Assembly: GCA_016708025.1 (NCBI GenBank)
Contig: JADJGQ010000005.1
Span: forward strand, 186,001 to 250,000
DNA from: a bacterium
GTDB lineage: Bacteria > Zixibacteria > MSB-5A5 > GN15 > FEB-12
Length of the DNA: 64,000 nucleotides
Reading direction: 5' to 3'
Shown: positions 8,194 through 17,899 of the stretch, piece after piece
How the letters are laid out: every line of letters begins with the position of its first letter
Position numbering within the stretch: the first letter of the stretch is position 1
Program-made: the position numbers and the translations under genes
Notes under the pieces: model-generated
Seen by the model: the letters and a program-made list of their open reading frames with translations, nothing else
Told to the model about the DNA's origin: nothing
The model's database searches: none

Positions 8194-10881
8194 ATGAATT
8201 CAGGAGCGCTTGGCGCCGGCGCCAAACTGGGACCGTATGAGATCCTCTCCCCTCTGGGCGCAGGCGGGATGGGCGAGGTCTATCTCGCCAAAGACACCCG
8301 TCTCGACCGTACCGTCGCCATCAAGGTTTTGCCGCCTCATGTAGCGAGCAATCCCGACCTTCGCCTGCGCTTCGAACGCGAAGCCAAGGCGATCTCCAGC
8401 CTGAATCATCCGAACATCTGTTCCCTCTTTGATGTGGGGAATCAGGATGGCCTGGACTACCTGGTGATGGAGCATTTGCAGGGTGAGACGCTGGCGGCGC
8501 GATTGGAACGCGGGCCACTGCCAACCGCAGAAGCGCTGACCTATGCTACCCAGATCGCGGATGCACTGGACAAGGCTCATCGCCAGGGGCTGATCCATCG
8601 TGACCTCAAGACCCTCAATGTCATGCTCACCAAAAACGGCGCCAAGTTGCTGGATTTCGGTCTAGCCAAGCTTCAGATACCCGGAGTGGTCCACGGCATG
8701 ACCGGCGCCACGCACAGCACACCGCTGACAGGTGAAGGGACAATTGTCGGGACTTTGCAGTATATGTCGCCCGAGCAGCTTGAAGGGAAAGAAGCTGACT
8801 CGCGATCGGACATCTTCTCGTTTGGCGTGGTACTGTATGAAATGGTCACCGGCAAAAAGCCATTCGCCGGTCCGAGTCAGGCGAGCTTGATCGCCTCTAT
8901 TATGAGAGAAGATCCGCGCTCGGTAACCGAATATCAGCCCGACGCTCCTCCTGCATTAGTGCGTGTCATTCGGCAATGTCTGTCGAAAGATCCCGATGAG
9001 CGGTGGCAAAGCGCCCGCGATCTATTGCACCAGTTGAAATGGATCAACGAGGGTGGCTCGCTGGCAGGTATCCCCGCGCCTATTGCGGCACGCCGCAAAA
9101 CCAACATGCAAATTGCCTGGGTGCTGGCAGGGATCTTTGGATTGCTGGCAACAGGATTAGCTCTGCTTCATTTTGGCCGTACTGAGGTCGCGCCACAGTT
9201 AGCGCGGTTCACTATTGAGGCAGACCCCGGCATCCGGAGTATGAACTGGCCGATGCTTTCGCCCGACGGCAGTATGTTGGCGTTTCACGCGGTAGATACC
9301 AGTGGACGTACCAAGGTGTGGATTCGCCGTCTTGATGCGCTGAAAGCGGAACCAATTCCGGGCACAGACGGAGCGAGAAGACCCTTCTGGTCGCCGGACA
9401 GCAAGCAGATCGCCTTCATGCAGAATGGGCAGTTGATGAAAGTAGCGGCCAATGGTGGCCCAATACAGTTGATCGCGAAGATGCCGGGAAATGCGTCTGA
9501 CGGTACCTGGGGGAGCAAAGACGTCATACTGCTGGACGGTGGCGCGGCTGACCCGATCTGGCGGGTCGGTTCTTCCGGCGGGATTGTTTCCGAAGCTATT
9601 AGCGTTGGGAGTGACTCCAATTGGGCAGGTGTGGCCTGGCCGGAGTTTCTTCCGGATGGAGAACATTATCTTTACCTGAAGCTATCGATCGGAGCACAAG
9701 ATGGCGCGATAGAGCCACACACGGTCATGCTTGGATCATTGTCGGGCAATAATCCGGAATCGCTGTTCACGGCCAATGGCCGAGTGATTTACGATAAATC
9801 GGGGTATATCCTCTCGGTTGATGGGCAAGTCCTCACAGCGAGGAAGTTCGATCCGAATGCAGGCAAGATTGAAGGAGAACCGATCCCGGTCGGACAGATT
9901 GCGACCAGTGGTTCGGCTGGTAAAGCGGATTTCAGCGTCAGCGATGCCGGGACACTCATTTATCTTCCATCGACACGGTCTGGTGGAAGCGAACTCGTCT
10001 TGCTGGATCGTTCCGGGAGTCTCGTTGATACGATTGCGACAGGCAAACAATTCAGAGATATCGATCTGTCGAATGATGGGAAGAGGCTGGTCTATGCGGC
10101 CACCGATGCGACCTTGGGAACTGAAGATATCTGGACGCTGGACCTGAGCCGTCGTGTCAGCATGAGAGCTACGTTTTCCAAAGAAATGGATTCCTGGCCG
10201 ATCTGGTCGCCGGATGGTGCTTCCATAGTGTACACCAGCCAAACCGGCAAATGGAACCTCTACCGAAAGAAAATGAGTGTGGATGGAGACGGCGAGCCGT
10301 TCGTATCGCTGGACCAGAGTGGTGTGGGTGGGCTGTCGGCCAATAGCTGGTCATCACGAGACGGAAGTCTGTCAGTTGTCAGGCAACAAAGAGCGGGAGA
10401 ACATACCGACATTGGGATCTGTTTCCCTGGAAATCCTCCCCGGTTTGAATGGATCGCGACGACACCCTATTGGGAGCTAAATCCGATTTACTCTCCAGAT
10501 GGACGGTTTCTCGCCTATACGAGTGACGAGTCAGGCTCCCGACAGCTCTACGTGCGGCAGTTGGACGGCGATGGTGAGAAGTGGCAGATTTCGACCGAGA
10601 CTGCATCTATGCCCGTTTGGCGGCCCGACGGCAAAGAACTGTTCTACCGAACGCGAGACAACGAATTGCGAGCGGTTTCGGTTACATTGGGGAAGACGCT
10701 TTCGCTTGGACCGACAGTAACGCTATTTGAAACTACCCTGGAGATGACTGGCAACGCGGATAAACGATATGATGTCGCTCCCGACGGAGAGCGTTTCCTG
10801 GTCAATCGCGTGTCAACTACTGGGGAACAGGCGAGTTTTGTGCTCGTACAGAACTGGACAGCGATGCTGCCCGCCAAATAG
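8194..10881 (+). CDS. Transmembrane Ser/Thr protein kinase with extracytoplasmic PD40 beta-propeller
   Basis: An 895-residue PknB-like receptor kinase. Residues 16-282 form the cytoplasmic kinase: Gly loop LGAGGMGEVY, Lys44 (VAIKVL), HRDLKTLN with catalytic Asp137, DFG at 154-156 and the APE-like segment MSPEQ. One membrane helix lies at about 305-326. The rest is a TolB/WD40-like propeller with repeated SPDGxxxAF/AY units (LSPDGSMLAF, WSPDSKQIAF, YSPDGRFLAY). The propeller would face the periplasm and presumably senses a ligand or protein. Kinases of this build are abundant in FCB, Acidobacteria and related phyla; targets are unknown. Own promoter and terminator. Confidence 0.92.
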   Translation: MNSGALGAGAKLGPYEILSPLGAGGMGEVYLAKDTRLDRTVAIKVLPPHVASNPDLRLRFEREAKAISSLNHPNICSLFDVGNQDGLDYLVMEHLQGETLAARLERGPLPTAEALTYATQIADALDKAHRQGLIHRDLKTLNVMLTKNGAKLLDFGLAKLQIPGVVHGMTGATHSTPLTGEGTIVGTLQYMSPEQLEGKEADSRSDIFSFGVVLYEMVTGKKPFAGPSQASLIASIMREDPRSVTEYQPDAPPALVRVIRQCLSKDPDERWQSARDLLHQLKWINEGGSLAGIPAPIAARRKTNMQIAWVLAGIFGLLATGLALLHFGRTEVAPQLARFTIEADPGIRSMNWPMLSPDGSMLAFHAVDTSGRTKVWIRRLDALKAEPIPGTDGARRPFWSPDSKQIAFMQNGQLMKVAANGGPIQLIAKMPGNASDGTWGSKDVILLDGGAADPIWRVGSSGGIVSEAISVGSDSNWAGVAWPEFLPDGEHYLYLKLSIGAQDGAIEPHTVMLGSLSGNNPESLFTANGRVIYDKSGYILSVDGQVLTARKFDPNAGKIEGEPIPVGQIATSGSAGKADFSVSDAGTLIYLPSTRSGGSELVLLDRSGSLVDTIATGKQFRDIDLSNDGKRLVYAATDATLGTEDIWTLDLSRRVSMRATFSKEMDSWPIWSPDGASIVYTSQTGKWNLYRKKMSVDGDGEPFVSLDQSGVGGLSANSWSSRDGSLSVVRQQRAGEHTDIGICFPGNPPRFEWIATTPYWELNPIYSPDGRFLAYTSDESGSRQLYVRQLDGDGEKWQISTETASMPVWRPDGKELFYRTRDNELRAVSVTLGKTLSLGPTVTLFETTLEMTGNADKRYDVAPDGERFLVNRVSTTGEQASFVLVQNWTAMLPAK

Positions 10882-10901
10882 CTGAGAAGTTCTCTAAGAA
10901 A

Positions 10902-10927
10902 AAGGCGCCCGAGAGATCGGGCGCCTC
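10902..10927 (+). terminator. Rho-independent terminator between convergent genes
   Basis: Hairpin GGCGCCCGA / TCGGGCGCC with a four-base loop, preceded by an A tract. The A tract gives a U tract on the opposite strand, so it may also serve the minus-strand lipoprotein gene. Confidence 0.8.
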
Positions 10928-10947
10928 TATTCAATCGCTGCGAAAGA

Positions 10948-11421
10948 CTATTTCCCTCGATTCACGCTGTCCTTGATCATAGAATCAATGGCCGCGCCCT
11001 GACTGTCCACACCGGTCGGCTGGCCGTGACTGATCCGTTTCAGTAGCCACTTCTCCCCCACATGCTGATAGGTCAGCATGACATCGGTAAGAACTGAACC
11101 ATCGGCACCGACGATCTGTCCATCTACTCTTGCGCGCGAATCGGTGTAGAAGATCTCAACTCGACCAAATCGATCGAACTGGAACTCCGGTTTGTCGCCA
11201 TAAGCGAATTGGACGACCGAATCTGCCCCGGCATTCGCCGCGTACTCAACTGTCAACAAAGAATCGAGCGATATGCGACTTCGGGTTTTGATCGCTTCCT
11301 GAAGCAGGAATACCTGCTTTTTGATCACCGGGATATAGTCGCGGTTGGGCGTTTTGTCTTTACAGCCCGGGGCTATCCCGATCAAACCGACTGCAAGCAG
11401 AAGCCAGGTGATGCGCTTCAT
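10948..11421 (-). CDS. Small lipoprotein of unknown function
   Basis: A 157-residue protein with a lipoprotein signal: MKRITWLLLAVGLIGIAPGC, lipobox IAPGC, so the mature protein is anchored by a lipidated Cys. The remainder (KKQVFLLQEAIKTRS, then a beta-rich segment ending QHVGEKWLLKRISHGQP) resembles small NTF2-like/SnoaL-type folds, but I do not recognise the family. The true start is ATG 11421, not the longer frame from 11526: GGAGGTGAT lies 6 bases before it and the ATG overlaps the upstream stop (ATGA). It is the last gene of the rlmN operon. Confidence 0.75.
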   Translation of the reverse strand: MKRITWLLLAVGLIGIAPGCKDKTPNRDYIPVIKKQVFLLQEAIKTRSRISLDSLLTVEYAANAGADSVVQFAYGDKPEFQFDRFGRVEIFYTDSRARVDGQIVGADGSVLTDVMLTYQHVGEKWLLKRISHGQPTGVDSQGAAIDSMIKDSVNRGK

Positions 11422-12815
11422 CGTTTGATCACCTCCATCCGATAGTGACCGTTCCCAAAGCGGGTGATCGTCCCGTTCTTCACCAGTATCTCGGTCGTGC
11501 GAGTGGCCACGAGATTCCAGAACCACCAGCGAACTCCCGGTACAAATGAGCCGGGTTCATGTTTTTCGACGATCCGTTGCAGTTCTCCATAGGCGGGCTG
11601 GAGGATCTTATCTGTGCCGACACTGAGTGCTCTCAGTACGGGATGAGCGAGTGATGTATCAAGCGCACAGAACTCCGGACCACCATCCGGCGCATATTGC
11701 CAGTCGTTAGGCTGAAGGCGATCTATGTAGGGATACAACTCGGGGCATTTGACCACCGGTATCGTATCGGCGAACACGACCAGAGGAGATCCCTGGTCTA
11801 TAGAAAAGCTGGCGTACTGATACCCGTTGAACAGATCTCCGCCACGGACTGCGTACATCCAGAGCGGAATGTGCACGTTGCAGGGATCAGTGTCATTGTA
11901 GAAATCTATTCCCTGGGTACCCGCGATAAACCCGCGCCCGAGGGAATACCAGAGCATCATCGCCGTGACCATCGGATAAGGACGATTGATAAGGGTGCCC
12001 GGATTCAGGACATTGTTGTCCCCTTCGTTGACCTTACCGGCCGCCACCAGGCTATCCCTCACCTTGAGATACCCCTTCATATTCTTCTGGATCAGGGATG
12101 ACAATTTTTCCGACAGTTTGTCGGCAACCGGCTTCAGTTCCTCGGCCTCGGCGGTGGAAATGATTGGAAAGGTCGGGCGAAGCGTGGTGTCCTGTGCAGT
12201 TTCGAGCAGGAAATTGTAGTATTTCCATTTCCAGATGATCTGTCGCAGGTAGACCGAGTCGATCTTGGCCATGCGGGCGATCTCACGGTCCTCCTTCCCT
12301 TCGCGGAAGAGAAGAAACGCCAGCCGGGCCACCTCGGTGTCAAAAAGTGGGCTGTTGTCAGCAAACGGCGGCATCGTGATCCGTTCCTGCATATAGCTGA
12401 AGAGCTCATCCGGTACCGCGAAAACCAGCCGCGACCGCTGCTCCGTCAGCTTCTGGTCCGGGAAATAGGGATCGAGAGTATCGACCACATCGTACAGCTC
12501 AACGGTGATGTTGGCTTCGCCGAAATTCGGCGGGATCTCCAAATTGATCGGCATTGCGACCGTGCCCGCTGGCTCGAGAAGGAAATTGGTGCGATAGGCG
12601 CGCTTCGGATGCAGATACCGTCCATTAAACTGTATATGCACGCTGGCAGAAAGGAATTTCGGATAATCAACCGAACTGGTGACTTCTGCATAGATGATCT
12701 GAGGACCCCAGATGACTTTGATCGGGTCGATCTTCCCCACCTGGACATCCGGTTGTGCGATCAGGGGAGTGCAGGCGAAGAACAGGATCAGAAGACAGGA
12801 TAGCACACTACGCAT
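11418..12815 (-). CDS. Secreted protein of unknown function
   Basis: A 465-residue protein with a Sec signal peptide (ending ACTPLIAQ). An N-terminal beta-rich region (residues 25-130) resembles an Ig-like or C2-like sandwich. A helical segment follows (EGKEDREIARMAKIDSVYL) that looks like a helix-turn-helix but in an exported protein is more likely structural. The C-terminal half is mixed, with many aromatic residues and several Cys. I do not recognise the family. It starts 18 bases after rlmN with a GGAGG site inside the rlmN 3' end, and overlaps the following lipoprotein gene by four bases, so the three form an operon. A cell-envelope role is an inference from the two signal sequences. Confidence 0.6.
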   Translation of the reverse strand: MRSVLSCLLILFFACTPLIAQPDVQVGKIDPIKVIWGPQIIYAEVTSSVDYPKFLSASVHIQFNGRYLHPKRAYRTNFLLEPAGTVAMPINLEIPPNFGEANITVELYDVVDTLDPYFPDQKLTEQRSRLVFAVPDELFSYMQERITMPPFADNSPLFDTEVARLAFLLFREGKEDREIARMAKIDSVYLRQIIWKWKYYNFLLETAQDTTLRPTFPIISTAEAEELKPVADKLSEKLSSLIQKNMKGYLKVRDSLVAAGKVNEGDNNVLNPGTLINRPYPMVTAMMLWYSLGRGFIAGTQGIDFYNDTDPCNVHIPLWMYAVRGGDLFNGYQYASFSIDQGSPLVVFADTIPVVKCPELYPYIDRLQPNDWQYAPDGGPEFCALDTSLAHPVLRALSVGTDKILQPAYGELQRIVEKHEPGSFVPGVRWWFWNLVATRTTEILVKNGTITRFGNGHYRMEVIKR

Positions 12816-12833
12816 GAGTCGAGTTCCTCCAGC

Positions 12834-13865
12834 TTATTTCGATTGCCTGGCAGCCAATTGACCGCAGGCAGCATCAATATCTCTTCCCCGACTTTTTCGG
12901 ACCGTCACTGCCGGTGTCCGCGGCTGCAGCATCCGTCCGAACCAGTCGACCTTGTCATCGGATGGTCGTTTGAAATCAAGTCCGGGGACTTCATTATAGG
13001 CAAGCACGTTGATCTTGCAGGGGATCCCCCGCACCAGATTCCCCAGTGCCTTGACATCATCAAGCGTATCATTAAACCCATCAAAGAGAATATACTCGAA
13101 GGTCACCCGCTGACCAGTGGTTTCAGTGTAGTAGCGGATCGCCTCCATCAACTTATCGAGACCAAATGTCTCGGCGATCGGCATAATGCGAAGCCGCTTT
13201 TCCTGAGTGGCGGCATGGAGCGAAAGCGCCAATCGAGCCTTGCTGCCGGAGTCTGCCAGTTTTTTGATCTTGGGCGTGACGCCAGAGGTCGAGATCGTGA
13301 TCTTGCGAGCGGAGACTTTCAGCCCGATCGGATCGGTCATGATCCCGATCGCCTCCATCACCGTATCGTAGTTGTGCATCGGCTCCCCCATCCCCATAAA
13401 GACCACATTGGTGAATGCCTCGTCGCCGTGCAGATCGCGCACATACATCAACTGGCCGACTATCTCTCCCACGGTAAGATTGCGGAGCAAGCCCAGTGTC
13501 CCGGTGGCGCAAAATCGGCAACCGAGGGGACAACCGGACTGCGACGAGATACAGAGCGTCCGACGGTAGTCGTCCGGGATCAGAACGGTTTCGACCGGTC
13601 GACCATCGGGAAGCCGGAATAGGTATTTTTCAGTACCATCTTTTGACCTGGCCGAATACTCCAGTTGGAGCGGGGTAAACTGGTAATTTTCCTCCAATTG
13701 GGACCGTAGCTGTTTGCTGAAGTCGGTCATCAGAGAGAAATCATACTGGCGGGACAGATAGAGCCATTTATGGAGTTGCCGGGCGCGAAAGGGTCGCTCG
13801 CCAAGACGCTCCATTGCCTGCACTAACTGGGGCAATGTATATCCAAGAAGGTTCTGTCTGGTCAT
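12834..13865 (-). CDS. rlmN: 23S rRNA (adenine-2503-C2)/tRNA methyltransferase RlmN
   Basis: A 343-residue radical-SAM enzyme that methylates C2 of A2503 in 23S rRNA and A37 in some tRNAs. All the signature cysteines are present: the CxxxCxxC cluster ligands Cys112, Cys116 and Cys119 (GCPLGCRFCATG), Cys105 just before the cluster, and the methyl-carrying Cys334 near the C-terminus (AACGQL). MGMGEPMHNYD is the GEP motif. The length matches the family. It heads an operon with a secreted protein and a lipoprotein. The 3' end overlaps the ribosome-binding site of the next gene. Confidence 0.95.
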   Translation of the reverse strand: MTRQNLLGYTLPQLVQAMERLGERPFRARQLHKWLYLSRQYDFSLMTDFSKQLRSQLEENYQFTPLQLEYSARSKDGTEKYLFRLPDGRPVETVLIPDDYRRTLCISSQSGCPLGCRFCATGTLGLLRNLTVGEIVGQLMYVRDLHGDEAFTNVVFMGMGEPMHNYDTVMEAIGIMTDPIGLKVSARKITISTSGVTPKIKKLADSGSKARLALSLHAATQEKRLRIMPIAETFGLDKLMEAIRYYTETTGQRVTFEYILFDGFNDTLDDVKALGNLVRGIPCKINVLAYNEVPGLDFKRPSDDKVDWFGRMLQPRTPAVTVRKSRGRDIDAACGQLAARQSK

Positions 13866-13998
13866 AAGAATGCAATGTACTCAATTATACTCATTTGACA
13901 AGCACAGGGACGAAAAAGGGGGACGGGACAAAACCGGCTGAATTCGCAGAAGCGCCTTGACTTTCATCGGGATACGGGGTATCATTTTTGAGGGAAAT

Positions 13999-14072
13999 CG
14001 GGGTGTGGCGCAGCCTGGTAGCGCACTTGCTTTGGGAGCAAGGTGTCGGAGGTTCAAATCCTCTCACCCCGA
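13999..14072 (+). tRNA. tRNA-Pro(UGG)
   Basis: A full cloverleaf: acceptor CGGGGTG/CACCCCG, D arm, anticodon stem CTTGC/GCAAG with loop TTTGGGA (anticodon TGG at 14033-14035), and T arm GGAGG-TTCAAAT-CCTCT. Discriminator A at 14072; CCA is not encoded. Confidence 0.95.
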
Positions 14073-14218
14073 TATTACAGGACAAGTCCGGCCACTATCG
14101 GTCTTCGTGTCGTCAATATGCTCGTTCGTATTCACGGAACCGGTCTTCCTGCAAGCTCACAACTCGCCATTACAGCCTACGGTACTATTTGTCGCGGACA
14201 TCGCTGAGGGTATGGACT

Positions 14219-15403
14219 ATGTATCAGTCGCTAATGCTGAAACCCGACAAACTCGCCTCAATCTCATTCAGACATCCCTGGATCTTCTCAGGCGCTCTCG
14301 TTCGTCGCCCGGAAGATCTGCCACATGGTTCGATCGTCTACGTGACCGATCCGAACGGTGTGATCCTGGGAACCGGCACCTACTCTGCACATGGCACGAT
14401 TGCGATTCGCGTGTTCGAATTCGGTAAAGCAGAATTGCATGTTGACTGGTTCATTCGGAAATTCAAAGAAGCGGAGCAACGTCGCCACCTCTGGGGGTTC
14501 GGCGGTGAATCCGCCACTACCGGCTATCGAGTCGTTTTCGGAGAATCCGATTCGGTCCCCGGTCTGGTGGTCGACCGATATGACTCAACGCTGGTGATCC
14601 AACTCTCAACTGCGGGGTCAGAACATCTGCGCCCGGTCATTGTCGATGCCCTGATCGCGGCCTACAAACCGAAAGCGATCATCGAACGCAGCGATGTGGT
14701 CTCCCGCCGCGATGAGCAGTTGAATGATATCTCTAACCTGCTCTACGGCGAACACGCGGGTCGGGTTGAGTTCGCTGAAAACGGCCTGAAATTTCTGGCC
14801 GATCCGATGGATGGCCAGAAAACCGGTTTCTATCTCGACCAAAAGGATCTGCGCCGCCAAATCAGAGTACTAGCCAGAGGACGGTCGGTCCTCAACCTGT
14901 TCAGCTACACAGGCTCGGCCGGCGTTGCGGCAATTGCCGGCGGCGCAACTCGTCTGCACCAACTGGATGCTTCGGAGCCTGCCCTGGCCCAATGCGGGAA
15001 ACACCTCTTGCTTAACGGTTTCAAAGAAGAGCAGACGACTACCGAGAGTTGCGACATCTTCAAATGGCTTGGCGCCAACCCGGAAGAGAGATACGACATG
15101 GTCCTGATCGACCCACCGGCGCTCATTAAATCACAACGGGATGCCGAAGCGGGTCGTCGCGCTTATCATTTCGTCAATCGGGCCGCCATGCGACTGATTA
15201 ATCCGGGAGGCCTGCTCATCACCTCCAGTTGCTCCGCCTTTTTCACCGAAGATGACTTCAGCCATACACTGAGGCGGGCATCAGTACAAAATGGAATCCA
15301 CCTGCACCTTCTTCAGGTGGTCAGACAATCAGTCGATCATCCGGTTTCGATCTACTTCCCGGAATCATCCTATCTCAAAAGCTATATCTGCCAGGTCGGT
15401 TAA
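14219..15403 (+). CDS. RlmI-like class I rRNA large subunit methyltransferase (m5C)
   Basis: A 394-residue SAM-dependent RNA cytosine methyltransferase like E. coli RlmI (396 residues). The N-terminus is a PUA-like RNA-binding domain (LKPDKLASISFRHPWIFSGAL). The central region has FLADPMDGQKTGFYLDQKDLR; the SAM site is NLFSYTGSAGVAA; the catalytic region is VLIDPPALIKS, and a Cys follows in SSCSAFFTEDD. The frame is open through the upstream tRNA, so the start must be internal. ATG 14219 has GAGGG 8 bases upstream and matches the family N-terminus. It is followed by a terminator. Confidence 0.85.
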   Translation: MYQSLMLKPDKLASISFRHPWIFSGALVRRPEDLPHGSIVYVTDPNGVILGTGTYSAHGTIAIRVFEFGKAELHVDWFIRKFKEAEQRRHLWGFGGESATTGYRVVFGESDSVPGLVVDRYDSTLVIQLSTAGSEHLRPVIVDALIAAYKPKAIIERSDVVSRRDEQLNDISNLLYGEHAGRVEFAENGLKFLADPMDGQKTGFYLDQKDLRRQIRVLARGRSVLNLFSYTGSAGVAAIAGGATRLHQLDASEPALAQCGKHLLLNGFKEEQTTTESCDIFKWLGANPEERYDMVLIDPPALIKSQRDAEAGRRAYHFVNRAAMRLINPGGLLITSSCSAFFTEDDFSHTLRRASVQNGIHLHLLQVVRQSVDHPVSIYFPESSYLKSYICQVG

Positions 15404-15440
15404 CCCGGTCGATTGCGACAGTGATCTACCCAAATACACA

Positions 15441-15470
15441 AGAAGCAGCCGAGATCGGCTGCTTCTCTTC
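15441..15470 (+). terminator. Rho-independent terminator after the rlmI-like gene
   Basis: Stem AAGCAGCCGA / TCGGCTGCTT with a 2-base loop, followed by a T-rich run. Confidence 0.8.
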
Positions 15471-15626
15471 TTTTCTGCAATGCCTGATTGAGTCACAGGC
15501 TATGGATACCGGGTTTGAAGGCATTTTCGGTCAATAACATACAAGTCAGTATCGTATACGAGAGTGTTTTTGTGTTAGATAGCTGCACAATTTCCGACAA
15601 AAGGATTGTTTTTGTCTGAACTGGCG

Positions 15627-15655
15627 TTGACAGCTATTCAGAATCATGGTATAAT
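15627..15655 (+). promoter_or_regulatory. Consensus sigma-70 promoter of the redox operon
   Basis: TTGACA (15627-15632) and TATAAT (15650-15655) are exact consensus hexamers with the ideal 17-base spacer. The start point would be near 15662, giving a 60-base leader before the ATG at 15723. Nothing else was seen in the 319 bases between the two genes. Confidence 0.85.
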
Positions 15656-15722
15656 ATGTCGACAATGGTAGTATAGTCACGGTGATTGTGAATTTTTTCA
15701 CAGTACTGAGGAGATTGGGCAG

Positions 15723-16634
15723 ATGAGTTTGCAGCGAAGAGATTTCTTCAAAATAGCTGCAGCCGGGTCGGCAGCACTATTAGCCGGCAAGGCGACAGCC
15801 TCAACGGATTCGGAGGTCCAGGACTTCAAGTCGTCACTTGGAGTGCTGGTCGACACCGTTGTTTGCATTGGATGTCGCAAGTGCGAATGGGCATGCAATG
15901 ACGAGAACAAGTTACCGACGCAGGAGCTGAAGGCGTTCGACGATAAGTCGGTTTTTGCCCGGCATCGGCGACCAGATAAAGCGGCCTATACGGTCGTCAA
16001 CAAATTCACGGACCCGAACACTCCGGAGAAGCCGTTCACCATGAAGGTGCAGTGCATGCACTGCAATCATCCGGCCTGTGTATCGGCGTGCATTGTCGGG
16101 GCGTTGGAAAAGGACCCACTGGGCCCTGTTGTATACGACTCCTGGAAATGTATCGGCTGCCGTTACTGCATGGTGGCTTGCCCCTTCCAGATCCCGGCCT
16201 ACGAGTACAGCAACGCGCTCGATCCGCAGGTGCGGAAATGCACTTTCTGCTTTGACCGCGTCACCAAAGACGGCAAAAAGCCTGCCTGCGTTTCCATCTG
16301 CCCGAATGAGGCCCTGACCTTCGGTACCCGTGAGCAGTTGCTTGATGTCGCCTATCAGCGAATTCGGAATAACCCGGACAAGTATTATCAACACGTGTAT
16401 GGCGAACTTGAAGCTGGTGGTACCAGCTGGATGTACCTCGCGCCGTGCGACTTCAGCAAAACAGAACTTCCGCTGTTGTCGAATGATGAGATCCCGAAAC
16501 AGACTGAGTCAATACAGCATGGTATTTTCAAGTCCTTCCTCCCCCCGCTGGCCCTGTACGGTCTGCTCGGGCTGATCATGTATACCAAGCGCCATGGCGC
16601 GGATGAAGAGGAGGATGGTCATGAAAGCGCATGA
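15723..16634 (+). CDS. Tat-exported 4Fe-4S ferredoxin subunit, HybA/HmcB-like
   Basis: A 303-residue periplasmic electron-transfer subunit. The N-terminus is a twin-arginine signal (RRDFFKIAA at residues 5-13). Four cysteine groups follow (CIGCRKCEWAC, CMHCNHPACVSAC, CIGCRYCMVAC, CTFCF...CVSIC), enough for four [4Fe-4S] clusters, in the order found in HybA, HmcB and DmsB-type proteins. A C-terminal membrane helix (FLPPLALYGLLGLIMYT) anchors it. It is the first gene of a three-gene operon behind a consensus promoter and overlaps the HybB-like gene. It would pass electrons between the membrane quinone-reactive subunit and the multihaem cytochrome. Confidence 0.9.
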   Translation: MSLQRRDFFKIAAAGSAALLAGKATASTDSEVQDFKSSLGVLVDTVVCIGCRKCEWACNDENKLPTQELKAFDDKSVFARHRRPDKAAYTVVNKFTDPNTPEKPFTMKVQCMHCNHPACVSACIVGALEKDPLGPVVYDSWKCIGCRYCMVACPFQIPAYEYSNALDPQVRKCTFCFDRVTKDGKKPACVSICPNEALTFGTREQLLDVAYQRIRNNPDKYYQHVYGELEAGGTSWMYLAPCDFSKTELPLLSNDEIPKQTESIQHGIFKSFLPPLALYGLLGLIMYTKRHGADEEEDGHESA

Positions 16635-17898
16635 AGTGCACGAAGTTCCCACTCCAATGACGGTCAAGTACTGGACGCGCGGGACATTAATTGTCGGCGC
16701 GGTCGCCTTGATGGGAATGCTCGGTTATCTGTATAGAATGTTCTTTGGTCTGGAGGCGGCTACCAATCTCGATGACCAGTGGCCCTGGGGGATCTGGATC
16801 GCCATCGATGTCGCCTCCGGTGTCGCGCTGGCCGCCGGCGGTTTTACGACTGCGGCTCTGGCCGAGATATTTCATAAAGAGAAGTACCACGTCATCACCC
16901 GCCCTGCTTTGCTGACCGCATTGCTCGGCTACACCTTTGTCGTGATCGGACTTCTGGCCGACCTGGGACGTTACTACAACGTCTGGCATCCGATGCTTCC
17001 TTCCATGTGGCAGGGGAATTCGGTCTTGTTCGAGGTCGGCATGTGCGTGATGGTCTACCTGACCGTCCTCTACATCGAGTTCTTGCCGATAGTGAGTGAA
17101 CGTTTCAGAGGAAGAGTCGCCTGGCCCGGACCGTTGAAAGCGTTCAACAAACTGACTGAAGCGATGCTTGCGCTCGCCGACAGACTGCTGGGACGCTTCG
17201 TTTTTGTCTTCATCATCATGGGAGTAGTTCTCTCCTGTCTCCACCAGTCTTCGCTGGGAACGCTGATGGTGATCGCGCCGACCAAAATGCATCCGCTCTG
17301 GTATACCAGTATTTCTCCGCTGCTCTTTTTGATGTCCGCGATCGCGGTCGGATTCCCGATGGTCATCTTTGAGTCGATCATCGCTTCCCGCTCGTTCAAA
17401 CTGCCGCCGGAGACCAAGGTGCTGTCCTCGCTCGCCAACTATACGCCCATGCTTCTGGGGGCCTACCTGGTGGCCAAGATTCTGGACCTGACCCTGCGGA
17501 ATGCATGGGGATACCTGTTCGAGGGTTCTCTGCAATCGTTCATGTGGATGATTGAGGTTGGCGGTGGAGTCATACTGCCTATCGTCCTGCTCTCCATACC
17601 GAAAGTACGGAAGTCGGTCAAAGGGCTCTTTATCTCCGCAACCCTGGTGATCATCCTGGGAGTTCTCCTGAATCGGATCAATGTCTTCCTGGTGGCATAC
17701 ACGCCGCTGTATTCAGTGAAGACCTACTTTCCGTCCATCATTGAGTTGATGGTGACGATCGGACTGGTTGCTATCCTGGTCCTGGTCTACCGGTTCTTCG
17801 TTATCACCTTCCCGGTGATCGCAGTTCACCCGGTCGATCGAGCGAAACAGTCAGCCGGAGTGGAGATGTCGCCGGCTGGTGCAAAGAGGAACAAGTGA
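16621..17898 (+). CDS. NrfD/HybB-family integral membrane quinone-interacting subunit
   Basis: A 425-residue protein with about ten membrane helices, of the HybB/HmcC/NrfD (PSR membrane subunit) family. It carries the typical WPWGIWIAIDVASGVALAAGGF segment in the first helices, and HQSSLGTLMVIAP and PLWYTSISPLLFLMSAIAVG further on. Such subunits bind menaquinone or quinol without haem. I use ATG 16621 because an AGAGGAGG site lies just before it; the frame is open to 16594. It overlaps the ferredoxin gene by 14 bases and the cytochrome gene starts 1 base after its stop, so the three products are surely made together. Confidence 0.9.
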   Translation: MKAHEVHEVPTPMTVKYWTRGTLIVGAVALMGMLGYLYRMFFGLEAATNLDDQWPWGIWIAIDVASGVALAAGGFTTAALAEIFHKEKYHVITRPALLTALLGYTFVVIGLLADLGRYYNVWHPMLPSMWQGNSVLFEVGMCVMVYLTVLYIEFLPIVSERFRGRVAWPGPLKAFNKLTEAMLALADRLLGRFVFVFIIMGVVLSCLHQSSLGTLMVIAPTKMHPLWYTSISPLLFLMSAIAVGFPMVIFESIIASRSFKLPPETKVLSSLANYTPMLLGAYLVAKILDLTLRNAWGYLFEGSLQSFMWMIEVGGGVILPIVLLSIPKVRKSVKGLFISATLVIILGVLLNRINVFLVAYTPLYSVKTYFPSIIELMVTIGLVAILVLVYRFFVITFPVIAVHPVDRAKQSAGVEMSPAGAKRNK

Positions 17899-17899
17899 C

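Noticed and set aside
12843..13622. 259-codon plus-strand frame opposite rlmN
   Set aside because: Antisense shadow of a gene with all catalytic residues in place.
16687..17535. 282-codon minus-strand frame opposite the HybB-like gene
   Set aside because: It is an antisense shadow of a strongly conserved membrane protein gene; composition is Gln/Arg/His-rich and it has no ribosome-binding site.
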